From Calonectria ilicicola (taxonomy: Eukaryota > Ascomycota > Sordariomycetes > Hypocreales > Nectriaceae), in contig CP085835.1 in NCBI GenBank assembly GCA_020809705.1, positions 1,860,001-1,924,000 on the forward strand: a DNA stretch of 64,000 nt, in the 5' to 3' direction. The notes under the pieces are model-generated. The model was not told the origin of the DNA. It did no database searches and was given only the letters and a program-made list of their open reading frames with translations. Both the position numbers and the translations under genes were made by a program. Shown piece by piece: positions 22,900 through 34,642 of the stretch (within the stretch, counting starts at the first letter, position 1; each line of letters opens with the position of its first letter).

Positions 22900-25800
22900 C
22901 TATCCTCTCCTCCAAGGCTTATGCCAGTTTCTTTTTTTCTTGATGCACTTCTTAGACCGGAGATTTTCGCGAAGAATTCTAGTATCGTAGCCTTTCCTCT
23001 CAAACTCAGCCAAGGCATTAATCTTTGGCGTTGTCCAGTGCGACACCAATCCTCCTGCACTGAGCAAGATCTTGCATTTTATGTATCTCTGTTCAGGTTC
23101 CCAGCCATTACATCTGATAGTGTACAATTCTATAGGAAACTCTAGTACCCAGTCCAACGGCGTCCTGCCCTTCGAGTCCAGTACGTTGGTGTCTGCACCA
23201 TGCTGGATCAAGTGGACGGATAATGTCGGTGTCGCTATGTGGAGAGGCCTACAATAATTCAGACCTGACCCCAGGAACATACTGGTAGTAATATTCGGGT
23301 CCTGACCGTGATCGAGGACTAGGGTAGCAAGTTTGAATAGAGCTAGTTTTGGGATCTTTCGGGCGTCATCGGATGCCTCAAATTCGGATGCCCAAATTTC
23401 ATTCAGTAGCGTGATGAAGAAATTAGGGTCCTTTTCCATGTTGAAGCCGTTATCAAGAAGTAAGCGGGCTGTTGCCAGATACCTCTCATGGAATTGTCGA
23501 CTTCCCGTCCCAAAGACGAGAGAACTGAGCAGAGGTAAATGGCCTCTTTGATGGGAAACGCGTCCAAGCTGGCATTGGTTTTCTGATAACCAGTCTCGAA
23601 GGCAAAGAGTCAAGCCGTACTCAGCTGCAAATGCCAAGAAAATGGCTGTTGGATCTTGGAGATGAGAGCCTGCCCCGATGAGTTGTTGCAGTTCATTTGG
23701 GTCTATGCTGCTAATAAAGCCAATCTGGCTCTTGCCCGTCGTGACCTCGGACTGCTCGGCGTAGTATGCAATCTGCTCTAATTCGGTAAGTTCTGAAAAG
23801 GCTTTTAGCTCAGAATTAGTGATCCGGTGCGTTCGCTTTGTTGCGGTCATGGGGCCAAGGCTTCTCGTAGACATCCAGTACTTCAAGTGAAATGAGTATC
23901 CGTTCTCGTTTGGAAGGATGGCAAGATTGCCAATCACGAACGTTTTGAATGGCAAGCCCATGGCAAAATCCAGCACTGTCTGATGCATGAGCTGAGGACG
24001 ATCGACTCCATTGTGCGTCTTGACTTCGACCAGACCGCCACCCCAGGTATATATGTCATTCCTGACTCGCTTGTCCACGTCAACAACTGCAGCACTCTCG
24101 GCATACTCTTTCTCTAGCTCGTCTCTTGACTTTGAGAGCGTGGTGCAACCTGAAATTAAAACCGCATCCCTTATATCGACTGCTGTGGCTGGCGGATCGA
24201 CTTGGCGGATAAGGAGTTCTAAAAGTACAAAGGTGCGGCGGCGGCTGTGTGAGTTGATTCGTTCGATGACTAGCTGATAAAATTCGTAAAGATCAGTCGG
24301 AAATTCTTGAAGCTTCTTTTCCAGAAGGTCCCGCGATATAGCCTTTGGGTTTAGTATAGCAGTATCGAATAGCTCTTTAAGCGCAAGTTTCACCCAGATA
24401 AAAACACCGTTTGCTCTATCAATAATAGTTGAGACAATTTCAATAATGGAAGGGTATGAAATTCTTAGCGTTGCCAGTGAGCGAGTCGCATAATGCTCAA
24501 TATCATCTTTTGTATAATCTTGCAAGCTGAAGCCAGGGTAACTGGAAAAGTGCTTCTTCAAAGATTCCCAAGGCCTGCTTGAGAAACAGACCTTTACTCG
24601 AGTTCCCGATTTGGTAGATTCCTTGACAATATTCTTTAGAAACCTACTTATCATATCCAGATGGCCATCGAACTCATCAAGGGCATCGAAGAATAGGACT
24701 ATATCCATCTTTATTATGTCCTGGCTTAGCAGCCAGCGGAGGATCCTTTCAAGCTTCGAGATCTGCCCTTCTCCGTCCTCACGGAACTCCGCGGCTACAC
24801 CTTTCAAAAATTTCGTCTCGCGGGCGGTAACGTAAGGCCTGGCCTTCTCGAGGAGTGAGAGCAGTGACTCCCGGTTGGCCGCAATCTTATCCGGTAGGCC
24901 CTTTAGCTCCTTGCGGAGATTCTTTTCATCGTCCAAAAGAGTTTCAACAGTTTTAGGCTTTATTTTTAGATTCATAATTCCCTCATTTCCTGGTGATACG
25001 ACTTCTTCAGGCTGGAATGAGTCATCCCCTGCCGCTCGCGCCAACCGTGCCCTTGCCTTTGGTATTTCCTTTGCAATTTCTTTCAGACTTTTCTCGATAT
25101 CGGGCCCCCGCCCTTCAAAATACTGTTTGCTGTCCCCGAGAAACCGGATTTCATCCCTGAGGCGTTCATACTTTTTGCAAAATGCAGTGCGGTGGGGCGA
25201 AATGATCTGAATTATGAGACTTCTCAGGACACCCTCGAAGGATTTCTGAATTGCTGAGCCTCGATAATGGAAAAAGAAGCCGGCTCTAATCTCGCTAGAG
25301 TTGGTCCTCCAGTTGTGCATAAGTTCCCATGTCTGCTTGCTTTTGAAGATAAATTTCATCAATGTTGACTTCCCAGAGCCTGGTTTGCCATTTATCCAAA
25401 ACAATTTGGAGCCTTCTTGCAGCCAGTTGGTGAATATTTGTAAATCAAAGATCCACTTGAAGGTATCTTGGAATGGGTCTTCAATTTGGTCAACGCGAAA
25501 GTCTAGCTCTGGGAAGTATAACTCGTCGTGTACATCTGATTCGGTCTTGTTAGAATATTTAGGACCGAGAGGAGGCGACCGAAGTCAATTTACAGTACCT
25601 CGGATGGACGATGCAATCGGGCGGAGTTGTGCCCGTATCTGGTTGAGCTCCCGTAGGGTACCATCGTCAATTATCGGCATATCAGCGCCGGGGCCTCTCG
25701 GAACCGCTTGGATATCGATATCGAAAGTGACATCAACATCAGCGGTTGGAGAGCCACTAGCACGTTGCGTAGGGGAGCACAGTCTTGCAAGTGAGGATAT

Positions 25801-27031
25801 AATCACTTCTAAGTTATGGTCACCTCGAGCGAATTTGACCATATTGGAGTGGTCTTTGTTGATCGGAATCGTCAACGACTTGTCATTGCGGTTATAATCG
25901 CACGTTGCCGAGTCGGGGTTGACTAGGACAGCTAGAGGTCCTTCCCTGTCCCAACTACCATCCTTACGTTGCTGCAGAGAGTTAGCCACTCCCAGGGAGT
26001 CTCCCTCAAAGCTAGTTGATTTCGAAGAACACTCACCACTGTCGTGGGCGACTCTTCGGTCTCGTACGCCCATAGAATTTGCACCGTCCGAACAAAGGAT
26101 AGTCCCTCAAATCGCGTGTTCAGGTCTCGCAAGTAAGAGGTGCCATTCTCTCGTGATAGATCTTGGACCAGCATCATGTTTCCTTGCCTCTCCACCATCG
26201 CCATTAGATGAGATTGCTGCATTCCCAGGCTGGGAACCCCAAACATTATAGCCCCCTGGATATTATCAAGATTGCCCGCAATGCTCTTCTCCCGATCTGC
26301 CATCAAGGTGATTGCTTCCTTGAGTACAATTCCACCCAGACTATGGGCGAGAAAGACAATTGGTTTGGACGATGGGAGATTCCAGCCTCCAGATTTCAGA
26401 TGTAATATAAGGCTCTGAGCAATGTCCTTGATGGATTGAAAAGACCTGCTTCCTACGAGCTCCGAACCGTAGCCATAGATAATGGTCCGCACGCCAGGTA
26501 CTGATCTAGGAATTTCATCTCTGATCCACATAAAAGTCTTATCGTGACCATGGGGCTGCCACGACCCGAAGGGATGACTAGCCAAGCCCGAGATGGCGAT
26601 GCAGCTAATTCCCTGCGCTTAGCTGTGTGTAGGTACGGTATTGAGGGGACCACATACTCTGCATGGTGTTTCACTGGTTCAACATCATTGAGAACCGTCA
26701 TTCCTTTAAAGTGGGTGTCAAGAATCAAGTCCTCGTTGAGCGCTGCCGCCGAAACCGGAATTGACCATTGGCCCGCCGTTACATTCTCTTCTAAACATGC
26801 TGGTACGCTCTTCAGCCGGAGAGTTGCCACCTTGGACGGTGGCTCGTATATATTGGATGCCTTCGCGAGCGAGTAGATAATAACATGGTCGGCGGGGATA
26901 CCCAAGGTTACGCCAAGCAGGTTGGCGGCTTCATCAGGGTTCGAGATGTGGATTGGCAGCCTGCGGAGTCGAAAAACCTTCTGTGTCCAACTTTTTACGT
27001 TCATTTCAATAGATACGATGCTATGGGGCAT
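22900..27031 (-). CDS. Fused SesB-like hydrolase-NACHT-ankyrin receptor (NLR)
   Basis: Four exons (27031-26658, 26604-26037, 25971-25599, 25535-22900) with GTATGT, GTGAGT and GTACTG donors give 1316 aa in frame. Residues 1-125 form the prelude usual before SesB domains (ending ILDTHFKGMTVLND). About 126-330 is an alpha/beta hydrolase of the SesB type: ISGLASHPFGSW, IIYGYGSELVGS and AHSLGG with nucleophile Ser213. Then come YFPELDFR...FKWIFDL and LFWINGKPGSGKSTLMKF, the NACHT P-loop at about 488-496. Walker-B-like DIVLFFDALDEFDG and GVFIWVKLALKEL precede the winged-helix part. The C-terminus has ankyrin-like units (PLHIATPTLSVHLIQHGADTN; GRTPLDWVL). Architecture is that of a fungal STAND/NLR in which sensing releases the N-terminal hydrolase. 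The TTG-initiated extension to 27091 was rejected in favour of the ATG. Confidence 0.85.
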
Positions 27032-27743
27032 GCGTTGAGTTACCAGAATCAGGGCAGTAGGGACGTCAGATTTGATTGTCAGGTATCGCAAAAAATTCCC
27101 TCAACCTATGTGCTCTTAGATTTTTGGGTTAGGCAGAGGCAGTGTGGCTTAGATCATGGGACCAGAACACCCTGGAGACATTGCTGAAAGGGAAGTGGCT
27201 GGATTTGATAAGGGCATGGGGGAAATGAGACGGACTTCTTTCAAGCCTTTATTCTATAAGGCGTGAAGTCTGAGAGCCGTTGAATGAATACATTCAATCG
27301 AGGCTAGTCGGCTCCAAGCTGGCATCATTTGTAGGCTCCAGTCGCCACCGATGAGATTCAGGACTTCTTGAAAATCGACAATCTGAGCTTTTGTGAATTT
27401 TGACGGGATGGAGTCTGAGTCTGTGTATGCTCCGATGGGTAACTAAGAAAACTTCGCCGACAGGGCACCCACACATCCAAAAAACGGATAAAATCATCAA
27501 GCGGTAGAATATACATCCATAGAGTTTGTTCCTACAGATTTAGAAATAGCAAATATCTAGTCTAGCAAGACGGAGAGAAAAAATCCGAAATCTGTGCGGT
27601 TGGGTAACTCGGCTAGAGCTCAGCTGAGGTTGTGTGTGACCAAACCCAGCTGAACATCCCCGATGATTGGTGTGTCTGCCCCGGAAGTGGAGAAAAATCC
27701 CTCTTATTTGCCATTCAAAGTATCAGATGCTAACTATTTCCAG
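27032..27743. other. NLR upstream spacer
   Basis: No gene recognised. Presumed promoter region of the minus-strand receptor. Confidence 0.4.
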
Positions 27744-27967
27744 CACTAGTGCTTACATTGCCTGCTTCACAACCCCTCTTGGTGTTCCAGCTCTGTATGA
27801 GGATAACTCTAAACAAGATACCTGCGGCGATACGATGTCGTTAGCTGTCCTGACCAAACGCTGTAGAGCGGCATGCGCTGGTGTGAGTTCCTATTAAACT
27901 GGAACTAAAGAAAACGAAAATTAGAGTTGGGGTCAGTCTCCAGGTTCAACCCACAGAATTTACATAG
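27744..27967 (+). CDS. Possible cysteine-rich protein fragment (orphan exons)
   Basis: A 137-nt stretch (27744-27880) is flanked by a good acceptor (GCTAACTATTTCCAG) and a donor-like GTGTGAG. It encodes TSAYIACFTTPLGVPALYED, then DTCGDTMSL and KRCRAACAG: four cysteines with spacing like a small secreted protein. A later acceptor (CCACAG at 27956) would close it in phase at TAG 27967. I found no upstream exon with a signal peptide. It may be a gene remnant whose 5' end is lost. Confidence 0.25.
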
Positions 27968-28964
27968 GAAAGGGGATAATAATACTAACAGGTTGAACCA
28001 CGGCTTGCAAGGCTAGTTTGAAGGTATTGGTGGCCACAAATATCCAGGCACTATGTCAGATGCAGATTATAACCAATATTTGCACTACGTATTCACAAAA
28101 TTCACATTTCTTTTACCTTGAGTAATAGTTCTTGATACACCAAGCTGCTTTTCCAGTGGTCAAATAGCTTCGCACAGATCAGCAATGATGTGCTCTCAAC
28201 CACTCTACTGCCCTCTTTCTCGAACAACGCGCCCAACCCAACATGGGAATCAGGTACACTAAATCTATCTCATAAAGCTATAAAACAACCAGTAGGCCTT
28301 CTTTACAACACTTTTGCCAGCTTGGCGCCCCCTAATTAAGACGAGGACCTTTGGAGACCGACAAAGGAAATGTGAGGCAACATGGAGCAACAAAACAGGT
28401 TATGAGAAAAACGCGCTGTATCGGATACGACGAAATAGTCTATTGGGATGATTGTCGAAAATATTCTAGTCTAGCAAGAAGGGACAAATCCCGTGCGACC
28501 AAATCCTTACGTAACTGCCTCTACACACTTAGTTATTCCTACTTCTCTGCGGGAGAAGTAGTGAACATCCGACGTGCGCTGTATGCTAGAGTCAGTAACT
28601 GACAGAATAAGGCTAAATGGTCCAAACCGACAAATCCACGCTGAGAAATGGATTTTTTGTTTGAACAATTTCCGTGAAACGCTCTATGCTGAGTCTACGT
28701 GAAAATGCGTTCGGAGCGAGTAATTAGATGTGGATTTATTCCTTCATTAGCTATGCCATGATTCAGTTGACTAATAACCAACCTCTGTTGAACTTGACGA
28801 ACATCATATCCAAATTTGGTCTCTCTCATATATTTATTCCTACATGCCAGAAGCTTTCTGTTCATATGTTAAACTCACGTAACTAAATAGCACCATCCGA
28901 TAGAGAAAAATATGCAAAAGATCCTGACAGTAGTCTAAAGGTCTAATTGTTGACCGGTTCGAGC
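27968..28964. other. Intergenic, no gene seen
   Basis: Nothing recognised up to the 5S rRNA gene. Confidence 0.4.
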
Positions 28965-29083
28965 ACATACGACCATAGGCGTTAGAGAACTCGGGATCCC
29001 GTCCGCTCTCCCATAGATAAGCTAACGACCGGCGGACTAGTAGTTGGGTCGGTGACGACCAGCGAATCCCTGCTGTTGTATGT
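28965..29083 (+). rRNA. 5S ribosomal RNA gene
   Basis: 119 nt beginning ACATACGACCATAGG and ending CTGCTGTTGTATGT, which pair as helix I, followed by a seven-T Pol III terminator. The internal control region (TAGTAGTTGGGTCGGTGACG and GCGAATCCC) is intact. Compared with the usual fungal sequence the helix II arms differ on both sides, yet still pair (GCGTTAG with CTAACG). This is compensatory and suggests a functional RNA. Dispersed single 5S genes are normal in filamentous ascomycetes. Confidence 0.85.
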
Positions 29084-29545
29084 TTTTTTGGTTTTGGTGC
29101 ACATTTTTTCCCCATAGTCCTAGTCACTCACTCACTCATTCATTCTTCACACTCTTTTCTCTTTAATAATGACATAAGAAGAAGACCACCCTCCTCAGTG
29201 TTGTAAAACGTAGTTCGACTGTTGTGGATCATCGCTCACACCTGGTGGCAATTTGGGTAAGTGCTCTGGAAATACCCTACAAGGATCGGGTTCACGCCCG
29301 AGATGCTTACGCCCTTCCATTTACATGAGTCCAAGCATTCTTGATAGTGCCTCTATTGAGGTCTATGAGTGCGGGGTAATGGCATTCGTTATTTTAAGTC
29401 AATGCTTTCTCCCGCCCAGATCCTCCGACGAAATAAATAATTATCGTCGTAGCCGCTGTTCTGCCCAACACAACAAAAACAACGCAATTAATCATACTTA
29501 TCAACACCAGAGATCATTAAATCATCGTCAGAATAGGAAGAAGAC
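29084..29545. other. Intergenic, hydrolase promoter region
   Basis: A purine-rich leader (ATAGGAAGAAGAC) precedes the hydrolase ATG. No other feature. Confidence 0.4.
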
Positions 29546-30472
29546 ATGAAGTCAGCATTTGAAGAAGACACTGCGCCTTTGAGCCAGACATTTCATTACC
29601 AAAGCACAACACACAGCTTTACCGTCAAGTGGTCTGCGTTCGGTGACGCAACATCACCACCGCTCATTTTCATACATGGAACTCCCTGGTCATCTCGCGT
29701 CTGGGTACCTTTTGCGCTTGCCTTATCCCGCAAGTTTCACGTTTATCTTTTCGACCGAGCTGGCTTTGGCGAGTCCCCCCCAGAAAGGAAATTACCCACC
29801 ACAGCCCCAAGTAGCAGCAAAGTCATCGAGTTCGACGGCGACCTTTCGCGACAATCAGAGGTTTACGCCGCGCTATTCAAATCCTGGGAGTCAACTTGGG
29901 ACAATAAAAGGCCCCATGTGGTAGCTCATGATAATGCCGGTTTGGTGACTTTGCGAGCTCACTTGCTCCACGATTGCCAATACGCCAGCCTCTGCCTTAT
30001 TGATGTGGTGGCAATTGGGCCATTTGGGAAGTCTCTATTTAAAGCTGTCGCGGACGAGCCTCACCGGTTCCACAAACTTCCAGACTCGGAAATTGAAGAT
30101 ATACTGCAAGGGTATATCCGCGATGCTGCGTTCTATGAGCTCTCCGAAGCGAACATGAAAATGTTGAAATCGCCCTGGCTAAAAGTTGGTGGAAGAGAGG
30201 GGTTCCTTCGGGAGTTAAGCCAAGCGAACTTTAGAAGTACAGAGGCTGTTGAAGCAAGATACCGGGAAGTTGGATTAAATATGCCGGTCAAAATTATATG
30301 GGGAGCCGAAGACAGCTGGATACCAGCGGAAACTGCGTGGAGATTGGGGAATGCGCTTAAAGCCAAGGAGGTTGTCGTGATTGAGAAGGCTGGACACTTA
30401 ATTATGTTTGATCAAGGAGCCCAGCTTGGCGTTGAACTGGGAACCTGGTTAAGTACAGTTTTTATTAATTGA
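29546..30472 (+). CDS. Alpha/beta hydrolase with Asp nucleophile (dehalogenase/epoxide-hydrolase-like)
   Basis: A single exon of 308 aa. Landmarks: LIFIHGTPWSSRVW (HG oxyanion strand, residues 42-53), YLFDRAGFGES, then VVAHDNAGL where Asp129 takes the nucleophile-elbow position. Haloalkane dehalogenases and epoxide hydrolases use such an Asp, whereas esterases use Ser. IIWGAEDSWIP supplies the acid and KAGHLIMFDQ the catalytic His. The length and the cap segment between about 165 and 225 fit the family. No signal peptide or peroxisomal tail, so it is probably cytosolic. The halide-binding or epoxide-activating residues of the cap could not be assigned by eye, so the substrate class is open. 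Confidence 0.8.
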   Translation: MKSAFEEDTAPLSQTFHYQSTTHSFTVKWSAFGDATSPPLIFIHGTPWSSRVWVPFALALSRKFHVYLFDRAGFGESPPERKLPTTAPSSSKVIEFDGDLSRQSEVYAALFKSWESTWDNKRPHVVAHDNAGLVTLRAHLLHDCQYASLCLIDVVAIGPFGKSLFKAVADEPHRFHKLPDSEIEDILQGYIRDAAFYELSEANMKMLKSPWLKVGGREGFLRELSQANFRSTEAVEARYREVGLNMPVKIIWGAEDSWIPAETAWRLGNALKAKEVVVIEKAGHLIMFDQGAQLGVELGTWLSTVFIN

Positions 30473-31213
30473 TCGGGGAAAGCTGTCTCCTTAGGGTAGG
30501 AGACCCATGGCCTTTCAGATCCCCACCTAGATGATACGATTCATTTCGCAAATGTTTGTTTATCACTAGGTAGTACTATTTCTTGCACTTTCTAACTTGT
30601 GTACTTGCTTGCATTTGTTGGGAGGTAAATGGTTCTGGTGGGTTGTGGAGCGAGCCACTCAGCGACAATGGCGAGAAATTTGAGCTGTGCCGCTGCACAG
30701 CCTGGTGCCTAGCTTGTCAAACAGGTTTGTGCATGGGTTGGCCATCCATGAAAACGCGTGCTTAATCGAACGCGTCAGACAATCCCGCATTTCTTTTATC
30801 TGTTGTGTTGTCACTTATCATTGATTTGCAGATTTGGAAAGGCCCGGGTCAAACAGCTGACGATCGAATTTGGCCAAGTTTGGATCATGTTCCTACGTAA
30901 ATTTTATTCAATTCACTCCGCTGCCCTGGCTAACCAGTCAGTCTTACATGCTGCGGGGAATTGATCAGCGCTCAGCAACCAATCAATTGCCAATAATTAC
31001 TTCCATCCTTGCACACAGGTGAAAGAAGGCAACCGTCACATGTTCTCTGCTTAGTCGCACTGAGCCATTTGAGTAACCATTTTTATTGCTCATTGGTTGC
31101 AATCTCCATGCACCCCCCTTTGGCTACCAACGAAGCCCCTGGGGGTGCGAGGCAATCAACGATTCAGGCAACAGAGAGGGGGGTTTAGTTAACGAGAGTA
31201 TGTTGCCTCGCCA
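30473..31213. other. Intergenic, no gene seen
   Basis: Promoter-side spacer of the AAA gene, with a short inverted GGGG/CCCC run near 31110-31150. Confidence 0.4.
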
Positions 31214-31221
31214 TATATAAA
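31214..31221 (+). promoter_or_regulatory. TATA box of the BCS1-like gene
   Basis: TATATAAA about 95 bp upstream of the ATG at 31309, with a pyrimidine-rich stretch (CTTTCAATTTTTTTT) between them. Confidence 0.5.
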
Positions 31222-31308
31222 TACAGGATCACGTCAACTACCATTCTTTCAATTTTTTTTTGTCACATTCAATTCACTTGCTCTACTTAGTCTGTGCATG
31301 CAGTCACA

Positions 31309-32849
31309 ATGGCTTCATCCCGCAGCGCCCCACCTCCCCTACTGCCAGATGTAGGCCTGCCGTCTATGATGGACTCTCTGTTGTCACGGTTTCCCATTGT
31401 CACGGCCACCCTTCGGCCATTTTTATCTGGGGAACTCAACTCATACGCTCGTATGATGTGTCTTTGGGGATCCTTCTCATTCTTTAGCACGTATACCGAA
31501 AAACTATGGGGGCTTTTCAAGGCTTACTGCAGTACGCGATTTTGATCCAACATTCGTGAGTGTGAGCTGACCCATATTTAGCATCTACGGTTCATCTTAG
31601 ATGCAGCGATGAGGCATATGAAATGGTTCTGGCTTGGATGACTAACCGCCAGCTTGATCACTCTACTCGATCCTCGCTGGCTCGAGTTAAGACGAAAATG
31701 AGGCCCGATGGGTTGGAAGAGCATGTAGATGCTGATAAAAGAATCCATTTCTCGCCATGGAATTCTGACTTTCTCTTTCGACATAAAACCAATTGGTTTT
31801 CATATAAGACAACCCTATGGGACCGCGGTATTTATAAAGACGAAATGGTCACTATTACTTGTCTTGGACGGTCTTCAGATGCCGTGCAGGATTTCTTGGG
31901 CGAATGTCGGAATGAATATCTTGACATGTTGAAAAATAAAACCGCCATTTTTCAGCATCGAGGCAACCGCTGGGTGCGAGAGGCCGCCCTCAATTCCAGG
32001 CCTCTCTCCACAGTCATTTTGAACCGCGCGGAAAAAGATGCTTTGGTGAAAGACATGGAAAATTTTCTTGATCCGAAAACTCAAGAGTGGTACTCTAACC
32101 GATCGATCCCTTATCGTCGAGGGTATTTATTGCACGGACCGCCAGGAACTGGGAAGACTAGTCTGAGTCTATCAGTTGCGGGCCGGTTTGGTCTGGACAT
32201 GTACTATGTCAACATTTCCACTGTCAGCGATCAAACTCTCCGAGCCTTGTTTGCTGAGCTACCTGGTCAATGTGTCGTTCTTTTGGAAGATATTGATGCT
32301 GCCTGGACAACGCAAGATCGGGGTGCACAGGATCAGGACAATGACGACGGCGACGAAGATGAGATGGGAATGGTGATGCCAAGACAATCGAAAAAATCCA
32401 TTACACTGTCTGGCTTACTCAACACTATAGACGGCGTGGCATCGCAGGAGGGTCGGGTGCTCATCATGACGACAAACCATATACAAAAACTTGACAAGGC
32501 TCTCATTCGACCTGGACGTGTCGATAAGATTTTGGAATTTCAACTACCAAATCACGATGAACTTATTGAACTTTTCCATTTCGTGTTTCAGGATGCGATT
32601 GGAGATAACATGTCGTCCGATGCGGATGGCTCAAATAATGCAAGCCTGGAACAGCTTGCGGGGAAGTTTGCAGATTTAATCCCGAAGGGGATCCTTAGCC
32701 CGGCTGAGATTCTATCTTTCTTGGTGCAGTATAAGCACTCTCCAACCGAGATGCTTGACCATGTCGAGGAGTGGCTAGCTTACACGATGCAAGAGAAGCA
32801 AAAATCGTCGTCTACGGCTGGTTTGCGAGACGAGAAAGTTTTGAATTAG
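31309..32849 (+). CDS. BCS1-like AAA ATPase
   Basis: Exons 31309-31531 and 31582-32849 (50-bp GTACGC...TTTAG intron) give 496 aa. The N-terminal part (MMCLWGSFSFFSTYTEKLWGLF, one hydrophobic segment; TSTVHLRCSDEAYEMVLAWM) is the BCS1-specific region. The AAA module follows: GYLLHGPPGTGKTSLS (Walker A, residues 260-267), CVVLLEDIDAAW (Walker B), VLIMTTNHIQKLDKALIRPGRVD (sensor 1/arginine-finger segment). An acidic insert (DQDNDDGDEDEMG) separates Walker B from the second region of homology. Bcs1 itself translocates the Rieske protein across the mitochondrial inner membrane. Filamentous fungi carry many paralogues of unknown role, and this acidic-insert form is more likely one of those than the housekeeping gene. 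Confidence 0.88.
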
Positions 32850-33101
32850 AAAGCATAGCTTGCAAACCACACTTCATCTATCCAGTATTGCGAAAGCCAA
32901 GAAAGTTGTCAAATTTAGTTGAGTGCATATGATAAAATTTTAAGAAAATAAGTTGAGAATCATTTCAAGAAAGAGTTTGCGGGAAGAAATAATTGTGATG
33001 ATTTAGATTGAAGATTTATTAAACATAAATATTCACATATACTTGTCGAGTATCACTGTCCACAGCGACCTCTAGATGCCAAGTTGATCCAGATAGCTTC
33101 T

Positions 33102-33860
33102 TTAGGCCAGGCTACCTCCATCAACAGTAATAATAGCGCCTGATTGATAACTAGCCTCGTCGCTCAATAAGAATGCAATAACATTTGCTATTTCTTCGGG
33201 TTCTCCCCAACGACCCAATGGTGTTGCTTTCACCTGAGGCTCTATGTACTGGCGACCGACTGGTGTGTCTATAGCCGGTGTGTGGATCAGTCCAGGGCAA
33301 ACAGAATTTACCCTAATACCCATCGGCCCATATTCCTTTGCCGCTACCTTGGTTAAACCATTGACGCCATGTTTTGCTGCAGAGTACAAGCTGATACCAG
33401 CAAATCCTCTTATGCCTGATCCGGAGCTCACGTTGACGATGCTAGCGCCTTGGTTCATGTGGTTGAGTTGCGCGCGCATGCAGTTGAATACCCCTCTCAA
33501 GTTGAGATTAATACTGTAGTCGAAATCGGCGTCTGTCTTCTGGCCCAAGAGGCCAGGGCCATCGCTCATACCGGCGACATTGGCGGCACCGTCCAGCTTT
33601 CCAAAATTCTTCATCATATTAGAGAACCAAGCATCAACTTCGGCTGATTTTGTGACATCCACAACAGATGTTGAGAGAGTTTGCTCAGTCTTGGAGGTGG
33701 AACTTCCCCCACGTAAGGACCCTTCTAGAGACTTGAGCCCATCTTTGTTGACGTCAGATACCGAAAGCGAGGCTCCCCGAGACCAAAGTAGTCTAGCTGT
33801 AGCACGGCCGATACCTGAAGCACCGCCGGAAATCGCAAAACATTTTCCCCTGAAAGCCAT
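33102..33860 (-). CDS. Short-chain dehydrogenase/reductase (classical SDR)
   Basis: A single exon of 252 aa with AISGGASGIGRA (Rossmann dinucleotide loop; the usual TG is SG here), DVNK after strand 2 (an Asp, favouring NAD over NADP), NVAG (variant of NNAG), VNVSSGSG (catalytic Ser) and YSAAK with Tyr159/Lys163. VNSVCPGLIHTP and the C-terminal SGAIITVDGGSLA are standard for the FabG-like branch. It is a cytosolic oxidoreductase of an unidentified alcohol/ketone pair. It is divergently placed about 780 bp from the lipocalin-like gene, which may share its regulation. Confidence 0.9.
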   Translation of the reverse strand: MAFRGKCFAISGGASGIGRATARLLWSRGASLSVSDVNKDGLKSLEGSLRGGSSTSKTEQTLSTSVVDVTKSAEVDAWFSNMMKNFGKLDGAANVAGMSDGPGLLGQKTDADFDYSINLNLRGVFNCMRAQLNHMNQGASIVNVSSGSGIRGFAGISLYSAAKHGVNGLTKVAAKEYGPMGIRVNSVCPGLIHTPAIDTPVGRQYIEPQVKATPLGRWGEPEEIANVIAFLLSDEASYQSGAIITVDGGSLA

Positions 33861-34642
33861 GTTGAAGTAGTAACAATAGAGTCTGAGATATTGCTGTCAG
33901 GTCAGTGCGAGCAGGGAGAAAATATTTATCAAAAGCCAACATATTATGCTGTTCAATGTAGGGCGTAGCTTACCCCACATGAACGCCTTTATCGGAATCA
34001 ATGCATTCAATCGCCATGGGTTCATGACGGATTTTCGGGCTCTATATTTATCCCGTGAGGTCGTTCCGAGTCGTCATTGACGATGAATTAGGCCTTTGGA
34101 TGGTGGGGCCATCTCCAAAGCATGATTTAGCACGTCTGGGCGGGGATTACCAAGACACGCTATCCTCATTGAGAATAGAATTTCAAGTAGGTAGACTATT
34201 TCTCCGACACTACCTTGGATCTAGGGTTAGATTGATTTTCTGAACGACAGGGTAGGTGCGATGGGTCGATTTCGATCCGCGTTGTGACAGTTCTGCTCCA
34301 CATTGAAGCGGATGCAGTCTGATTAAATTGTCGAGAACCATTTTTTACTGGCTACAAATACGGCATTTGGAGCCAGTGCATCGGGTCGGATGGCAAACGT
34401 CGGTATCCAAGCCACTGTTCAAAGAATATCCCTGAGAGTGAGATTAAAAAAGAGAGAAGAAATAAAAGAAAACAGCTTGCTCCAGGAAGGATAAATAGTC
34501 CGCAAGGGACACCGCAATCATGATGGTTCTTTTCAATTACCAAACACCAAACAGCATCTTGACTTCTTCTTTTTAAACAGCGAGTTGTCGCTTCGAATGT
34601 ATCTATCTGAAAAGAGCCTTCTTTTCACTAGACATATCCGGC
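33861..34642. other. Divergent intergenic region
   Basis: Shared upstream region of the SDR (-) and the lipocalin-like gene (+). No further feature recognised. Confidence 0.4.

Noticed and set aside
27032..27091. N-terminal extension of the fused NLR
   Set aside because: It begins with TTG. The first ATG at 27031 gives a natural start.
31309..32849. Calling this the mitochondrial BCS1 gene itself
   Set aside because: The acidic insert and divergent N-terminus fit the expanded fungal paralogues better than the housekeeping protein.
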